Source: Simmondsia chinensis (lineage: Eukaryota; Streptophyta; Magnoliopsida; Caryophyllales; Simmondsiaceae). Taken from it: DNA of 64,000 nt. The stretch is taken from assembly GCA_018398585.1 (NCBI GenBank), contig JAGTTD010000008.1, positions 2,926,501 through 2,990,500 of the forward strand. The letters run 5' to 3'. Each line of letters opens with the position of its first letter. The stretch's first letter is position 1. Below, in pieces: positions 21,701-30,185 of this stretch. The notes under the pieces are model-generated. The model was not told the DNA's origin. It saw nothing but the letters and a program-made list of their open reading frames with translations, and did not search any database. Both the position numbers and the translations under genes were made by a program.

Positions 21701-23446
21701 ATTGATAGACAAGGAGGCTGCGAAGATTTGTAAGACGACGAACATTCTGGGGCTACGATGGGAGGACATGCATAACACTATGGTAGAAAAGCTATTGAAA
21801 AATGCTAAGGGTATTAAAAGGATGGTTAAAAGGAGCAAGCAGATAAAACACAAAGGAAAAACTAAGATATAGAGAGTCCTGAGGCTGCTTGGGTGGGGTA
21901 GCGTTAAGAGTTTTGGGTCTTTTTAGGTGTTTCTGGTGCCTTTTAATCCCTGTGGTTGTGCTTGGGTGTTTGGTTTGGTGCTTGTTCTTGTGGTGGAGGG
22001 TTGGGAGCTTTGTTGTCTGCCTTTCTCTGTGTGTCCTTTACTCGTGTTTGGCCAGGTGTTGAGGTGTTGTAGCCTGTTGGTGTCCGTTGGCCTGTTTGCC
22101 TTGGTGTCCTGGGTTTTGTTTTGCTGGCCTGGTGTTGTTTTTTCTCGTCTTTTCCTTTGAGGTGCTTTGGCGTGAGTTGGTTTGCTTGTCGTTTTTTTAG
22201 TGGTGGTGCGCTGTCGCTGGCTATTTGTGCCGGGTGTTTGCCTTTGCTCTCTTCTCCGTGCCTCCTTGTGCCAGTGTTGTGTTTGTCCAGTTCTTTTGTT
22301 GGCCGAGGGGTCTGCTTGGCAGTCGGTTTGGTGCCTTTGTGGGGCTCCTTTGTTGGTTGCTTGTGTTGTTTTCGTGGTGTCTTCTTTCTTTGGTTGTTGT
22401 TGGGGCTGGGGCTTTTGTGGGTGGTTTTCTGGTGTTTTGCCCGTGGTTGTTAGTTTTTTTGTGGTTTGATTTGCTTTTTTGATCCTTGAATTTGTCCTCT
22501 GTTAGGACCTTTTGTAATTTCTTTATGATCAATGAATCTCCAATTATCAAAAAAAAAAAGGGTGGAATAACTCTTTTGGTATATAAATTGGCATTCTATT
22601 TACTAACCCACCAATATGGGATTAGATTTGCCTGTATCATCGTGCAGGAGGTGCGTCTAATTTATAAGGATAGTGCTTTTGCATGCCTTAACCCAAATTA
22701 TGCTATCTAAACTCTTCCTTTCTCTAATTTGATTTGATGTATTTATTGTTGTTTACATGATAACTATTGGTTTGTGATCTAACGATATTGAATGATGTTA
22801 TATCGTATTTTTTGGTTATATAACTATTGATATTTTGCTTTACTTCTGGAGTGCTATATGATATTATATATTTTTCATGTTGTTAGTATATTTTATTTCA
22901 TTATTATTACAAAAATATTCCCAACACTTCCCAGTTGTTGTCCTTTCCCGAAAAAAAAAAAAAAAAAATGGGGGAAGTCTTCATAGTGTTATAAAAGAAG
23001 CATGACATTGTAACAAGAAAAGGGATTTTCATGATTAATTATGTTACGATATAAAACTATGCACGAGCCTTCACCCATTAGCTTAAGCTTTTGGGATAAA
23101 TGGTTCCTTGATATGGTATCAAAGTCAAGTTGACCATAAGGTCACGAGTTTGAATCTCAACAACCCATACTTTCAATATATAAAAAAAAAAAAAATTAAT
23201 CATAAGATATGAGATAGATATATACACTATCTACGTTTCAATTCTAATGGGTATTCGCATGAGGGGGGCATGTTAGAATGTAGAACTATTCGTAGGCTTT
23301 CATCTATCAGTTTAAACTTTTGGGAGAGTTGGTTCTTTGACAGATTATAACATACCTTTACGAGAAGGATTCGGAGAAGATAAGGTGCAAGACAAGTAGA
23401 AGAGAGAGAAAATAGACCAAAACTGAAGAACTTGATGAAGCTCCAT
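15526..23446 (-). CDS. GMC oxidoreductase, HOTHEAD/mandelonitrile-lyase-like (gene 2)
   Basis: Exons on the minus strand are 23446-23356, 17807-17151 and 16379-15526, the same lengths (91, 657, 854 nt) and phases as gene 1, giving 533 residues. Exon 1 was found by its near identity to exon 1 of gene 1 (start MELHQVL, donor AAAG/GTATGTTAT); without it the gene would be called as a shorter protein starting at MTSNIEE. The FAD motif GGGATG, signature 1 (RGRILGGSTAINAGFYSR) and signature 2 (GALGSPQLLMLSGIGP) are intact. The C-terminal motif reads YHYSGGC: the first His (likely catalytic) is kept, but the second His of gene 1 is Ser. The reading frame is open throughout, so the gene may be functional despite a 5.5-kb intron full of transposons. 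Role as for gene 1, an FAD enzyme of the secretory pathway; substrate unknown. Confidence 0.9.
16442..16670. mobile_element. hAT-like MITE in intron 2 of gene 2
   Basis: The ends GGGCGGGCTTGTTTGATATC and AATACCAAATAGGCCC are imperfect inverted repeats around A/T-rich arms. The same insertion, more decayed, is in intron 2 of gene 1. Confidence 0.55.
18084..18362 (-). mobile_element. 5S-headed SINE, copy 2 (intron 1 of gene 2)
   Basis: Reading the minus strand, the element starts at 18362 with a head AAAAGAGGGCACCAACATGGC, then 5S-like sequence with AAGTTAAGCGTGCTTGGGCG and GATGGGTGACCTCCTAGGAA, then the RTE/Au-type tail and a 3' end GTATGTTCCTTTCC. The 16-bp target duplication ATCAACTTCAAAGAAA is at 18068-18083 and 18363-18378. 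The paralogous intron of gene 1 has one uninterrupted related sequence (about 11034-11060), i.e. an empty site. The tail contains a 39-base G run. Confidence 0.93.
18135..18173. repeat. 39-base G homopolymer
   Basis: It lies where other copies of the SINE have only about five to eight G/C bases. Either replication slippage expanded it or the length is a sequencing/assembly estimate. Confidence 0.9.
18484..18773 (+). mobile_element. 5S-headed SINE, copy 3 (best preserved)
   Basis: The head CCAAAGAGGGCACCAACACG leads into a close match to plant 5S rRNA at about 18511-18590: CGGATCCCATTAGAACTCC, then AAGTTAAGCATGCTTGGGCG (A-box region), GAGAGTAGTA, and GGATGGGTGACCTCCTGGGA (C-box). The tail follows: CCTCTCTTTAGGTTAACACC, GGCTGCGTACATC, a C run, CCCTTGAGACACTGGGTATG and a T-rich end. 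The 14-bp target duplication ATCCTGTAAGTGGA is at 18470-18483 and 18774-18787. The pol III internal promoter looks complete, so it could be transcribed. It is not a functional 5S gene because the 5S 3' end is replaced. Confidence 0.95.
18664..18720. repeat. 57-base C homopolymer
   Basis: It occupies the same point in the SINE tail as the G run of the opposite-strand copy at 18135-18173. Length should be treated as approximate. Confidence 0.9.
19972..22558 (+). mobile_element. ORF1-only L1-type LINE
   Basis: A GC-rich 5' region with repeated TTCGAACCTCC motifs (20063, 20177, 20216) is followed by an ORF1 (20275-21872), a G/T-rich 3' untranslated region (21873-22540) and an end CCAATTATC plus an A-run (22548-22558). 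There is no endonuclease or reverse transcriptase ORF between ORF1 and the 3' end, although both ends look complete. It inserted into an LTR of the TRIM-like element. No clear target duplication was found at its borders. Confidence 0.75.
20275..21872 (+). pseudogene. LINE ORF1 protein: RRM plus DUF4283-like domain
   Basis: The first frame, from the ATG at 20275, gives NLFVDFLPWCMDNIWLHQLF and FGFVRFRNRQ, matching the RNP2 and RNP1 strands of an RNA recognition motif. A 1-nt frameshift near 20430-20460 moves the end of the RRM into the long 470-residue frame (20460-21872), which opens MNGMMIRDNRLLVKFARF. That frame then has a region about residues 65-215 resembling the DUF4283 domain of plant LINE ORF1 (FLITFESVEVRDWVL, WLSCYGVPLYAWN, GRVLAVDTRC). 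It ends in an acidic then very basic C-terminus (KRMVKRSKQIKHKGKTK). No CCHC knuckle is seen. In L1-type LINEs ORF1 binds element RNA. The 470-residue frame is still open, which is notable in such a TE-dense intron. A domesticated or host RNA-binding gene is a less likely alternative. Confidence 0.75.
23042..23342 (+). mobile_element. 301-bp TRIM with 72-bp LTRs
   Basis: Two LTRs of 72 bp (23042-23113 and 23271-23342) begin TGTTA and end in GATA/GACA. The primer site TGGTATCAAAGTC follows the first and a purine tract GAGGGGGGCA precedes the second. The internal part is 157 bp and non-coding. The target duplication is AATTA/GATTA (one mismatch). The paralogous intron of gene 1 reads GATTAATTATAACATACC without interruption (11381-11398), an empty site only a few bases from the splice donor of exon 1. 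Confidence 0.92.
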
Positions 23447-23575
23447 TTTTTCTGCTGTGGAAGTTGATTGGTTAACAAAGAGTAAGTTTGGTATATATGT
23501 TGGATCGAAGTGTTAGGTGGGGTGGGGTACTTAAGAAAAAGCAAACGCAATATTCAATGAATTTGAGTCAAAACC

Positions 23576-23735
23576 AAGCTTTTTTTCGTTATTTAGCGAC
23601 AGAGTCGCGGCATATAGCAGACAGCTCTACTAAACGAGTCCTTAGTCACTCCGTAAAAGAAACGGAGACCGAAACAACAAAATCATACAAACAAGAAGAC
23701 AAGCAAAAACAGGAAAAACACAACGAGCCTTAAAC
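23576..23735 (-). mobile_element. LINE 3' end fragment
   Basis: On the minus strand it ends CTGTCGCTAAATAACG followed by A-rich sequence, matching the CTAATTATC/A-run endings of other LINE tails here. It lies just upstream of exon 1 of gene 2, so it may sit in that promoter. Confidence 0.45.
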
Positions 23736-23886
23736 ACCACTAGGCAAGACACAGAAACATGATGAGCCAAAAGACATAAATCTATTGAAATAAGGCACTC
23801 AGCGAACGCGGATCAAAACCATCAAAATTCAGCTCTAGTCTTTTCCCCATCTCAGCGTGCATTCCGTGGCACGGATCTTTTCGGCA

Positions 23887-24275
23887 TCTTTAACGCTGTT
23901 GCTAAAGGTCCCTGTACTTTGTCTACTGTATTAATTTAATCCTTGTACTTTTAATTTTGTCAATTTAATCCCTACATATTTCAAAATGAGTCAATTTGGT
24001 TCTTAGAAAAAATTTATGTTAAGTTTTTAATAAAATTTTTAATGATTCCGCCACAAATTAGGTTAAATTGAGTAAATGAATAAATTTATAATAACTTGTT
24101 TGCATCTAACATAATTTTGCCGTTCAAAATTACATCATTAACTTAACTTAAATTTAATCAAATGACTAAATTGACACATTTTGAATTGTTTAGGGACTAA
24201 ATTGACACAATTAAAAATATAAGAATCAAATTGACACAATGAAAAAGGTATAGGGATTTGACGTAAATAACCATT
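23887..24275. mobile_element. Mutator-like foldback element (AATTTAGTCC family), copy 1
   Basis: Inverted arms contain repeated TCAATTTAGTCC/GGACTAAATTGA motifs, with AAAGGTCCCTGTAC at one end and GGGATTTGACGTAAATAA at the other. It is a diverged sister of 34079-34451. The left end is approximate. Confidence 0.7.
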
Positions 24276-24295
24276 TATTATATTTTCTAGAGTAA

Positions 24296-24853
24296 ATTAC
24301 AGAAAACTCAAATATAGAAAACCCCGTCACAAATAAAACCACTCATTAAACCCCCTCACTTTTAAAAAATTATCACTTCGCCCCCAAATAATTTTTTTTT
24401 GACCATTTTGCCCCTCAAAATAAAATGGTTAAGTATTTAATTTTATTTTTAGGTAGGATTTTATATTTTGAGGAAAAATAAGAATTTTTTTCATATTTAT
24501 AGAAAAAAATGGACTTTTTATATTTATAAAAATTATTATTTTAATTAATTATATAGTAGTGATATTATAATATCAACAAAAATATTATATTTTATCTTAT
24601 AATATAAATTTTTTTTATTCTATTACGGAAAAACATAATATTTTTCTAATTGTTACCTAATAATACAAAACCCCTTCTAAAAATATAATTAATATTTAAC
24701 CCCTTCACTTTTGAGGCGCAAAATGGTCAAAAAAAGTTTTATGGAGGTTAAGTGATAAATTTTTAAAAGTGAGGGAGTTTTGTGAGTGCTTTTATTTGTA
24801 AAAGAGGGGTTTCTTATTTTGAAGCAAAAGAAAGGGAGTTTTCTGTAATTTGA
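24296..24853. mobile_element. Foldback MITE, about 560 bp
   Basis: The left arm GTAAATTACAGAAAACTC...CCTCACTTTTAAAAA pairs with the right arm CTTTTAAAAGTGAGG...GGAGTTTTCTGTAATTTG as an inverted repeat of about 100 bp. The centre is AT-rich and non-coding. Confidence 0.7.
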
Positions 24854-25356
24854 CGATATCAAATTATTAACAGGACAGACACTTTGATAGTTATATTAAG
24901 AGCCTATTTGATCATGAAAAAGGTATTCATTTAGAAAAATTTCTTTTTCAGGATTTGCAGGTGTTTAGCATGGAATGAGAAACGTTTTCAAATAGAAGTA
25001 GAAATTATTTTTCTGTTTTTAAATAGAAGTAGAAAAATAGTTTTTTTCTCTTTTGAATTCAAAGTAGAATTAAAATTAAAATTTTTCTAGACAAAAGTAA
25101 TACGAATATTACCAAAGGGCGCGCCCGAATTAGTCTCGGGCCTTCCTGACTGCCTCGTCAGCACGCCACATCAGCACCAATTTCACCTCTGCATAACTAA
25201 CTAGATGTACTTAGTATAAAGAGTGCTTAGCTTAGGATTTTGCTTATACTTAGAATGATGAGATTAATGTGATGTGCTTCTCTCCCCCCGTACCCCAATT
25301 CCCTCTATTTTTTTGGATAATTAGTGGCATAGCCAAAACAGGCAACTCGTCTAACC

Positions 25357-25746
25357 CTTGTTTGGCAACGAGGTAAAGAGGGGTAAAGGGGGATAAGGGT
25401 AAAGAGGGATAATTTTCTACCCCTGTCTGGCAAAGTTATTCGAAGGGTAAAGGGGGGCAATGGGGGAGTAATTTTTTACCCCCTATTACCCCTCTTTACC
25501 CCCAATTTCTTTAACCCCCAAATTAGGGGGTAAAAGGGGGTAAGGATAATTTTTAAAAGAATTTTGACACTTTTACCCTTATTTTAACTATAACTCTCTT
25601 TATCATTATCCCTTTACCCAATTGCCAAATAAGGGTAACTCATTTACCCCTCTTAATTTGACATATCCAAACAAGGGTAGAATATTACCTTACCTTCCCC
25701 CCCTTTACCCCTCTTTACCATCATTTACCCTGTTACCAAACAAAGC
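25357..25746. mobile_element. Foldback MITE rich in GGGTAAAG motifs
   Basis: The left end CTTGTTTGGCAACGAGGTAA and right end TTACCCTGTTACCAAACAAAG are inverted repeats. The interior is made of GGGGTAAAG/CTTTACCCC units. It interrupts the 5' flank shared with gene 1. Confidence 0.7.
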
Positions 25747-26229
25747 AAGTGAGCTCTGGGACACCCCGTAAACGAACAGGGGTACAAAAGATAGTTTATT
25801 ATATACAAGCTTCAATTAATGTAATATAGTTTATTATGTACAAGCTTCAATTGATAACAAATTGGATTGATTCAATTATAAATCGTAACAGTAAACCTAT
25901 TGAATGCAGTTATTACAAAAGGCCTTTGTAAAAAGAAACAATGGGCAACGTATAACCCACTAGGGCCTTACCTCAGTAGTAGAAGGCAAGTGAAAAGTTA
26001 TAGTATTACTTTAGACTAAAAAAATCTGGAGTTCGATTCCCCTCCTGAACCTCTCCCTAAGGAATCCTTGACTTAACTGGCTCATGTGATGTGTGAGCCA
26101 CCACATGAGCCGAGGTTTACGGGGCAACCGAGTTCCTTGTTGGCCAAATAAAAAAGGGGGCATCGTATACAACATGATGGTGAGCCTCTAATCTTGTTAA
26201 TGTTAGAAAAGTATTAATGAGATTTGCTT

Positions 26230-26966
26230 ATATCTTATTTATGTTGGCAAGATGGTGAAGCTTTGGTGTGTATTTCTAGTTTTGTATATTTAAAATTTTA
26301 TAATTTTTATGATTTTGTTCCTTGATTTTAGGAATCATTTAGGATTGTAGAGTATTTGTTGGATCCTTGTCGGCTTGAGGAACACAGGTATAAACGAACC
26401 AAGCGTTCGATAAACTACTTGTATTTGAAATCAATTAAGGCTCATTCGTGCTCATTATGAGGGCTCGATAGCTTATCGAGTCAAGTTTGAGTAGGTTCGA
26501 TAAGTTAATGAGCCAAGTTTGAACAAGAAATGCTCGGCTTGTCACCGTTTGCAAACAGTTTAATAAGGGCTTGATAAAAGCTCGTTAAGGGGCTTTATAA
26601 AACTAGTTAAAAGCTCGTCACAAGCTGGATAACAGTTAGTTTTCGTTCAAAAATTGTTCAATAATGGCTTGATAGTAACTTGAAAAGCTTGGCTCAATAG
26701 TCAACATGACTTAATATCAAGTTGAGCTTGGTTTTAAGCTCGATTAGGCTCGATAATGAGCTGGACTCGGCTTGATAACGAACTCGACTCGCTAACAAGC
26801 TTGACTCTGCTTGATAAGCCTAACAAGCCAAATCGAGCCGAGTATCGAATATATTAAAATCTTATTGAACCAAGTTTGAACAAGGGTTGAAAAGCTCGAT
26901 AAGTGCTCGGCTCAAACTCGAGTTTCAACAAGGGGGTGCTCAGCTCGGCTCAGCTCGTTACACCCT
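26230..26966. mobile_element. Element with subterminal CTCGATAA/GAGCTCG repeats
   Basis: The interior consists of scattered, inverted GCTCGATAA, AACGAGC and GAGCTCG units, ending CAGCTCGTTACACCCTT. The same motif set is in the hAT-like element at 30759-31244. It is absent from the corresponding flank of gene 1. The left boundary is not fixed. Confidence 0.55.
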
Positions 26967-26977
26967 TAATTATAACT

Positions 26978-27645
26978 AGGAATGTTCATGGTTCGGTCAA
27001 CTGTAAACAAATACTCAAAAATCTCTAACCGTTACCATATCCGAAAAGATTGGTTAACTAACTTTTGATAAATCGGTAATTCAGTTCGATTATGCTTGTT
27101 ACCAGTAACAAAAAAAATAATACGCCTCTTTCATATTGTATAATTTATCTCCTTAGTGGCTTATAAATGTCCAAAAAATGTGTTAAACGTGAGAATATTC
27201 AATAAATTATGAGCATATAATCAAAATTTAAAAAATTAAACTTATGGTATCTCATTTAACCCCAAAGTGTGAGCAAACGAGTAATAATGGATCATAACAA
27301 AGTAGTGCTTAGTTAATATTTTGGATATAACAGTAAGGCACGAACTGTATGATAAGAGATTAATTGTGGAAAAAAGGATAAAGTTGATCATACAGTATGA
27401 AATAACCACTTATGCTATAAAGGTATACTTTAATGAATAATATAATACTATGAACATGTAAAAATATGTACATGAGATATCCTGTTTCCATAAATCTGTT
27501 AACCGAAATGAACAAACCCACTAACCATTATCGTGTCGAAATATTTCAGATTTATTTGGTTCGGTTAACCGAACCGAAAATTCGATATAATTAACCGTAT
27601 TTTCATATCGATATTTCAATATTACATATTTTTTTGAACACCTCT
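26978..27645. mobile_element. 668-bp foldback element with empty site in paralogue
   Basis: Ends AGGAATGTTCATGGTTCGGT and TTTTTTTGAACACCTCT are imperfect inverted repeats, with GGTTAACCGAACC motifs inside. The target duplication is AATTATAACT (26968-26977) versus AATTATATCT (27646-27655). The 5' flank of gene 1 reads AATTATAACTAAGGGTTTAC uninterrupted (about 12475-12495). Confidence 0.8.
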
Positions 27646-27871
27646 AATTATATCTAAGGGTTTACTTTGGGTAAGTAATAATGGTGCAGCTATAATTGCA
27701 AGCTCTTAGCCTTGATTTTCTGGTTCTTTTTTCCACAATGATGCAGGTGAAACCAAGGGAGATCTAGAAAATGAAACAAAAGAACAATGAATAATCAACA
27801 AAAAAAAAAAAAAAAAATACGACATAATATTTACGTGTTTTGACCGACTGTGCATATGTTTATGAGGTTGT

Positions 27872-28282
27872 TGTTAGAGTAAAAAACTATTCCTGGGCCT
27901 TTATCTATCAGCCTAAGCTTTTGAAAAAGATGGTTTCTTAACATGGTATCAGAGTCTTATTGACCAAGAAGTGACGGGATTGAATCTCAACGGCCCCAGC
28001 TTTGAATATTAAAATAATTTGAGCACAAGATACGAAGTGGACCTATGCACTATCCATGCTTCAGGTCCAATTGGCATTTGCGTGAAAGGGGTTTTTTTTT
28101 TTTTTTGATAAATTGCGACAAAATCGCAAAACCAACCGGCCACTCGCTAGGCGAGGCCGAAGTCCGACCGCAACAGCACGTTTTTTTTTTATAATTTGCT
28201 TGAAAGGGTATGTTAGAGTATAAAATTATTCATAAACCTTTACCCATTAGTTTAAGTTTTTGGGAAAGATGGTTCCTTGACA
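27872..28282 (+). mobile_element. TRIM with 72-bp LTRs, carrying a LINE tail
   Basis: LTRs 27872-27943 and 28211-28282 (72 bp each, TGTTAGAG to ..ACA) are the same family as the element at 23042. The primer site TGGTATCAGAGTC follows the first LTR. The target duplication is GTTGT/GCTGT. Gene 1 has the empty site (GGAGTTGTAGAGATTTTTAC, about 12640). A 103-bp insertion near the purine tract explains its extra length. Confidence 0.9.
28091..28193 (-). mobile_element. LINE 3' tail inserted in a TRIM
   Basis: A 103-bp insert, A-rich at both ends of its minus strand, ends GCGATTTTGTCGCAATTTATC plus an A-run. The 15-bp target duplication ATTTGCGTGAAAGGG / ATTTGCTTGAAAGGG lies at 28076-28090 and 28194-28208. 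Confidence 0.8.
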
Positions 28283-28284
28283 GC

Positions 28285-28524
28285 TGTAGAGATTTTCACT
28301 GTCTTGTTATGAGAAGAGTACCAAAGCATTTTACTCTCTCGCACTCAGTTTGATTTCCTGCTCCATGGATATGACTTGTTAATGTATCTTGAATATTCAC
28401 AGTCTACAGTGTTGTAGAGATTTTTACTGTCTTTTTATGGGAAGAGTACGAGAGAATTTTTCTCTCAATCTCAGTTTATTCCCTCCCATGGGTATGACTT
28501 GTTAATGCATCTTGAATATGCACA
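28285..28524. repeat. Tandem duplication, two units of about 115-120 bp
   Basis: Units 28285-28401 and 28413-28524 both run from TGTAGAGATTTT to CTTGTTAATG and ATCTTGAATAT, with moderate divergence. The flank of gene 1 has a single related unit at about 12645-12740. Confidence 0.75.
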
Positions 28525-28883
28525 ATTTTACCCTTACCATGCAGTTAAGGCGCTCAATGGCATATTTAGACGTCCTTGGAAGATCCAAAACATTTGGGCA
28601 AACATTAATATTCCAACGCAATACTTACACATAAATTGAGTATCTATATTCTAATTTTACTGTATTTATTATTTCAACTCTCAAATTATTGATTATACTA
28701 TATTATTTACTATGTGTTATATTAACCACTACTTTTAACTCAACAAAGCAGGAAATTGCCAACAGAGGGGGAGAGAGAGAGAGAGAGTAGCAAATGAACC
28801 AGAGGAGCTGTTTTGGAGTATTTTTATTGGAGTTGGGTTTTGGGCTTCGGCGTAGTGTCATGATCTCCCCCGTACAAACCGGA

Positions 28884-29175
28884 TGAAGTGGCTTTTTTTC
28901 CCCTATAATTAGCAACAAGGTCACGAAACAAAGCAGGTCACTTGACCAAAGCGAGGCCTAGGGCACCCGTAAGGAAACAGGAACCAAAAAAGGACAAGTA
29001 CAAACAACAGACCAAAAACGAGAAAATAGAAATACGAAAAAGAAATACAAACAGGGCCAACAAACGCTGGAAGACTATAGACGCTGAAAACAAAATGGGG
29101 AGTCCCAGGATCAGATTAGGAGATGAGAGCACAACATCAAAGCCAGGAAGGATGGTAGGTACTAAAGTCAAAAAT
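28884..29175 (-). mobile_element. LINE 3' end fragment
   Basis: On the minus strand a T/G-rich stretch ends GACCTTGTTGCTAATTATAG followed by A-rich sequence, the same CTAATTATC-type end as other LINE tails in the window. Confidence 0.55.
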
Positions 29176-29329
29176 TACTCTAATCCATCATTGCAAATTG
29201 GTCGATCACAATAGAATTGTCACCATCAAAGCCCAACCGAGCTTCTTTCCAGTCTCTCATGTATGCTCCCTTGCAAGAAATTTCTTAGCCGTTATAACTT
29301 TCTTGACCCTGGATGGGTTTCTCTCGTGG

Positions 29330-29563
29330 TCTACTGCTTGATCGTGGATGCTACAAGCTGCTTGCTTTGGCTGCGTTTTGTATTGTAGTACTTGGGCCTT
29401 TGTTTTAGGTTATTTGGTGGCCTCCTTGTGTGCTAGTTGTTGACATATGTTTTTGTTTTTGTTTGTTGTTTTGTTTGTTTGTCTTTTGCATGTTTGGCTC
29501 TTGTGTTCGGCACCTAGATTTGAGCTTGTACTCAAATATCCAAAAAAACAAAGAAAAAAAGAG
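29330..29563 (+). mobile_element. LINE 3' end fragment
   Basis: A T/G-rich 3' UTR-like stretch with runs of TTTGTTTGTTG ends TACTCAAATATCC plus A-rich sequence. It faces the minus-strand tail at 28884-29175. Confidence 0.55.
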
Positions 29564-29719
29564 CGGTAGATGAACACAGTAACTTATTCACGTACTATAA
29601 TAATAGTAGGGTAGTTTTATCAAGATAATAATTGTTACTATTAGAATACTAATGTGACATTATAACGAATAATAGCAAAAAAATTCAAAAAGCAGCTTTG
29701 ATATTAACATTTTTACCCT

Positions 29720-29860
29720 GATAATAACAACAACAAAGACAGTGCCTCAAAAGGGTTCTCGCCAAGGCAAGGTCTGAAAAGGGTGAGATGTCCATAGTCT
29801 TACCCTGACAAAGAGCTACCCTGAGGGGACGTTGCTTTCGAAAGGCCCCCGGCCCTAAAA
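29720..29860 (-). mobile_element. RTE/Au-type 3' tail fragment
   Basis: On the minus strand: GGCCCCCGG-CCTTTCGAAAGCA-like motif, CAGGGTAAGACTATGGACAT, CAGACCTTGCCTTGGC, GAGAACCC, GAGGCACTGTC, then TTTGTTGTTGTTATTATC. It lacks the 5S head and is closer to classical Au/RTE tails than the 5S copies are. Confidence 0.65.
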
Positions 29861-30185
29861 CGCAAAAACGAAACAATATTTATAAAATTAGAATCAAATA
29901 AACCAAACTAAACAATGCAAACATACAAGTAATAATAACAGATATGCTACCATTAAAAAACCCCATACTGTTTATCTGGATAACTCTTGAAAAACTCAAT
30001 TAGTGACCAACATTATAAACAATTATACATCATCCTATAACCCAAAACAAACACAAGATTATAATCAAAAGCTGACCTATCTCTTCCCTTATATACATAA
30101 GACACTATAATATTTATAAAATTCAAACCCAATCCAGCGTACAATAGTTCATCTCCAACCCTCTACTGATTCGGATTCAATTGTC

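Larger units (their letters stand above)
19347..22639 (-). mobile_element. Small non-autonomous LTR element (TRIM-like) split by a LINE
   Basis: On the minus strand the 3' LTR (19470-19347, 124 bp) runs from TGATACAGGC to CTGTAACA and carries a TATA-like TTTATATACC. The internal region 19471-19895 has no coding capacity and is GC-richer than its surroundings. The primer site TTTGTATCAGAGCCG (tRNA-Met type) abuts the 5' LTR. That LTR begins at 22639 and is interrupted by the LINE; its other end is at about 19896-19970, where a 50-bp stretch spanning the LTR end and primer site is tandemly duplicated. The target duplication TCGTG at 19342-19346 and 22640-22644 is perfect, which confirms that everything between arrived as one element plus a later nested insertion. 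Confidence 0.8.

Noticed and set aside
22121..22482. Overlapping ORFs with Cys/Leu/Val-rich products
   Set aside because: They are the G/T-rich 3' UTR of the LINE read in all frames; the composition is a by-product of base bias.
19389..22637. An 80-bp target duplication created by the LINE
   Set aside because: The direct repeats are better explained as LTRs: TG..CA ends, a primer site, and a perfect TCGTG duplication outside them.
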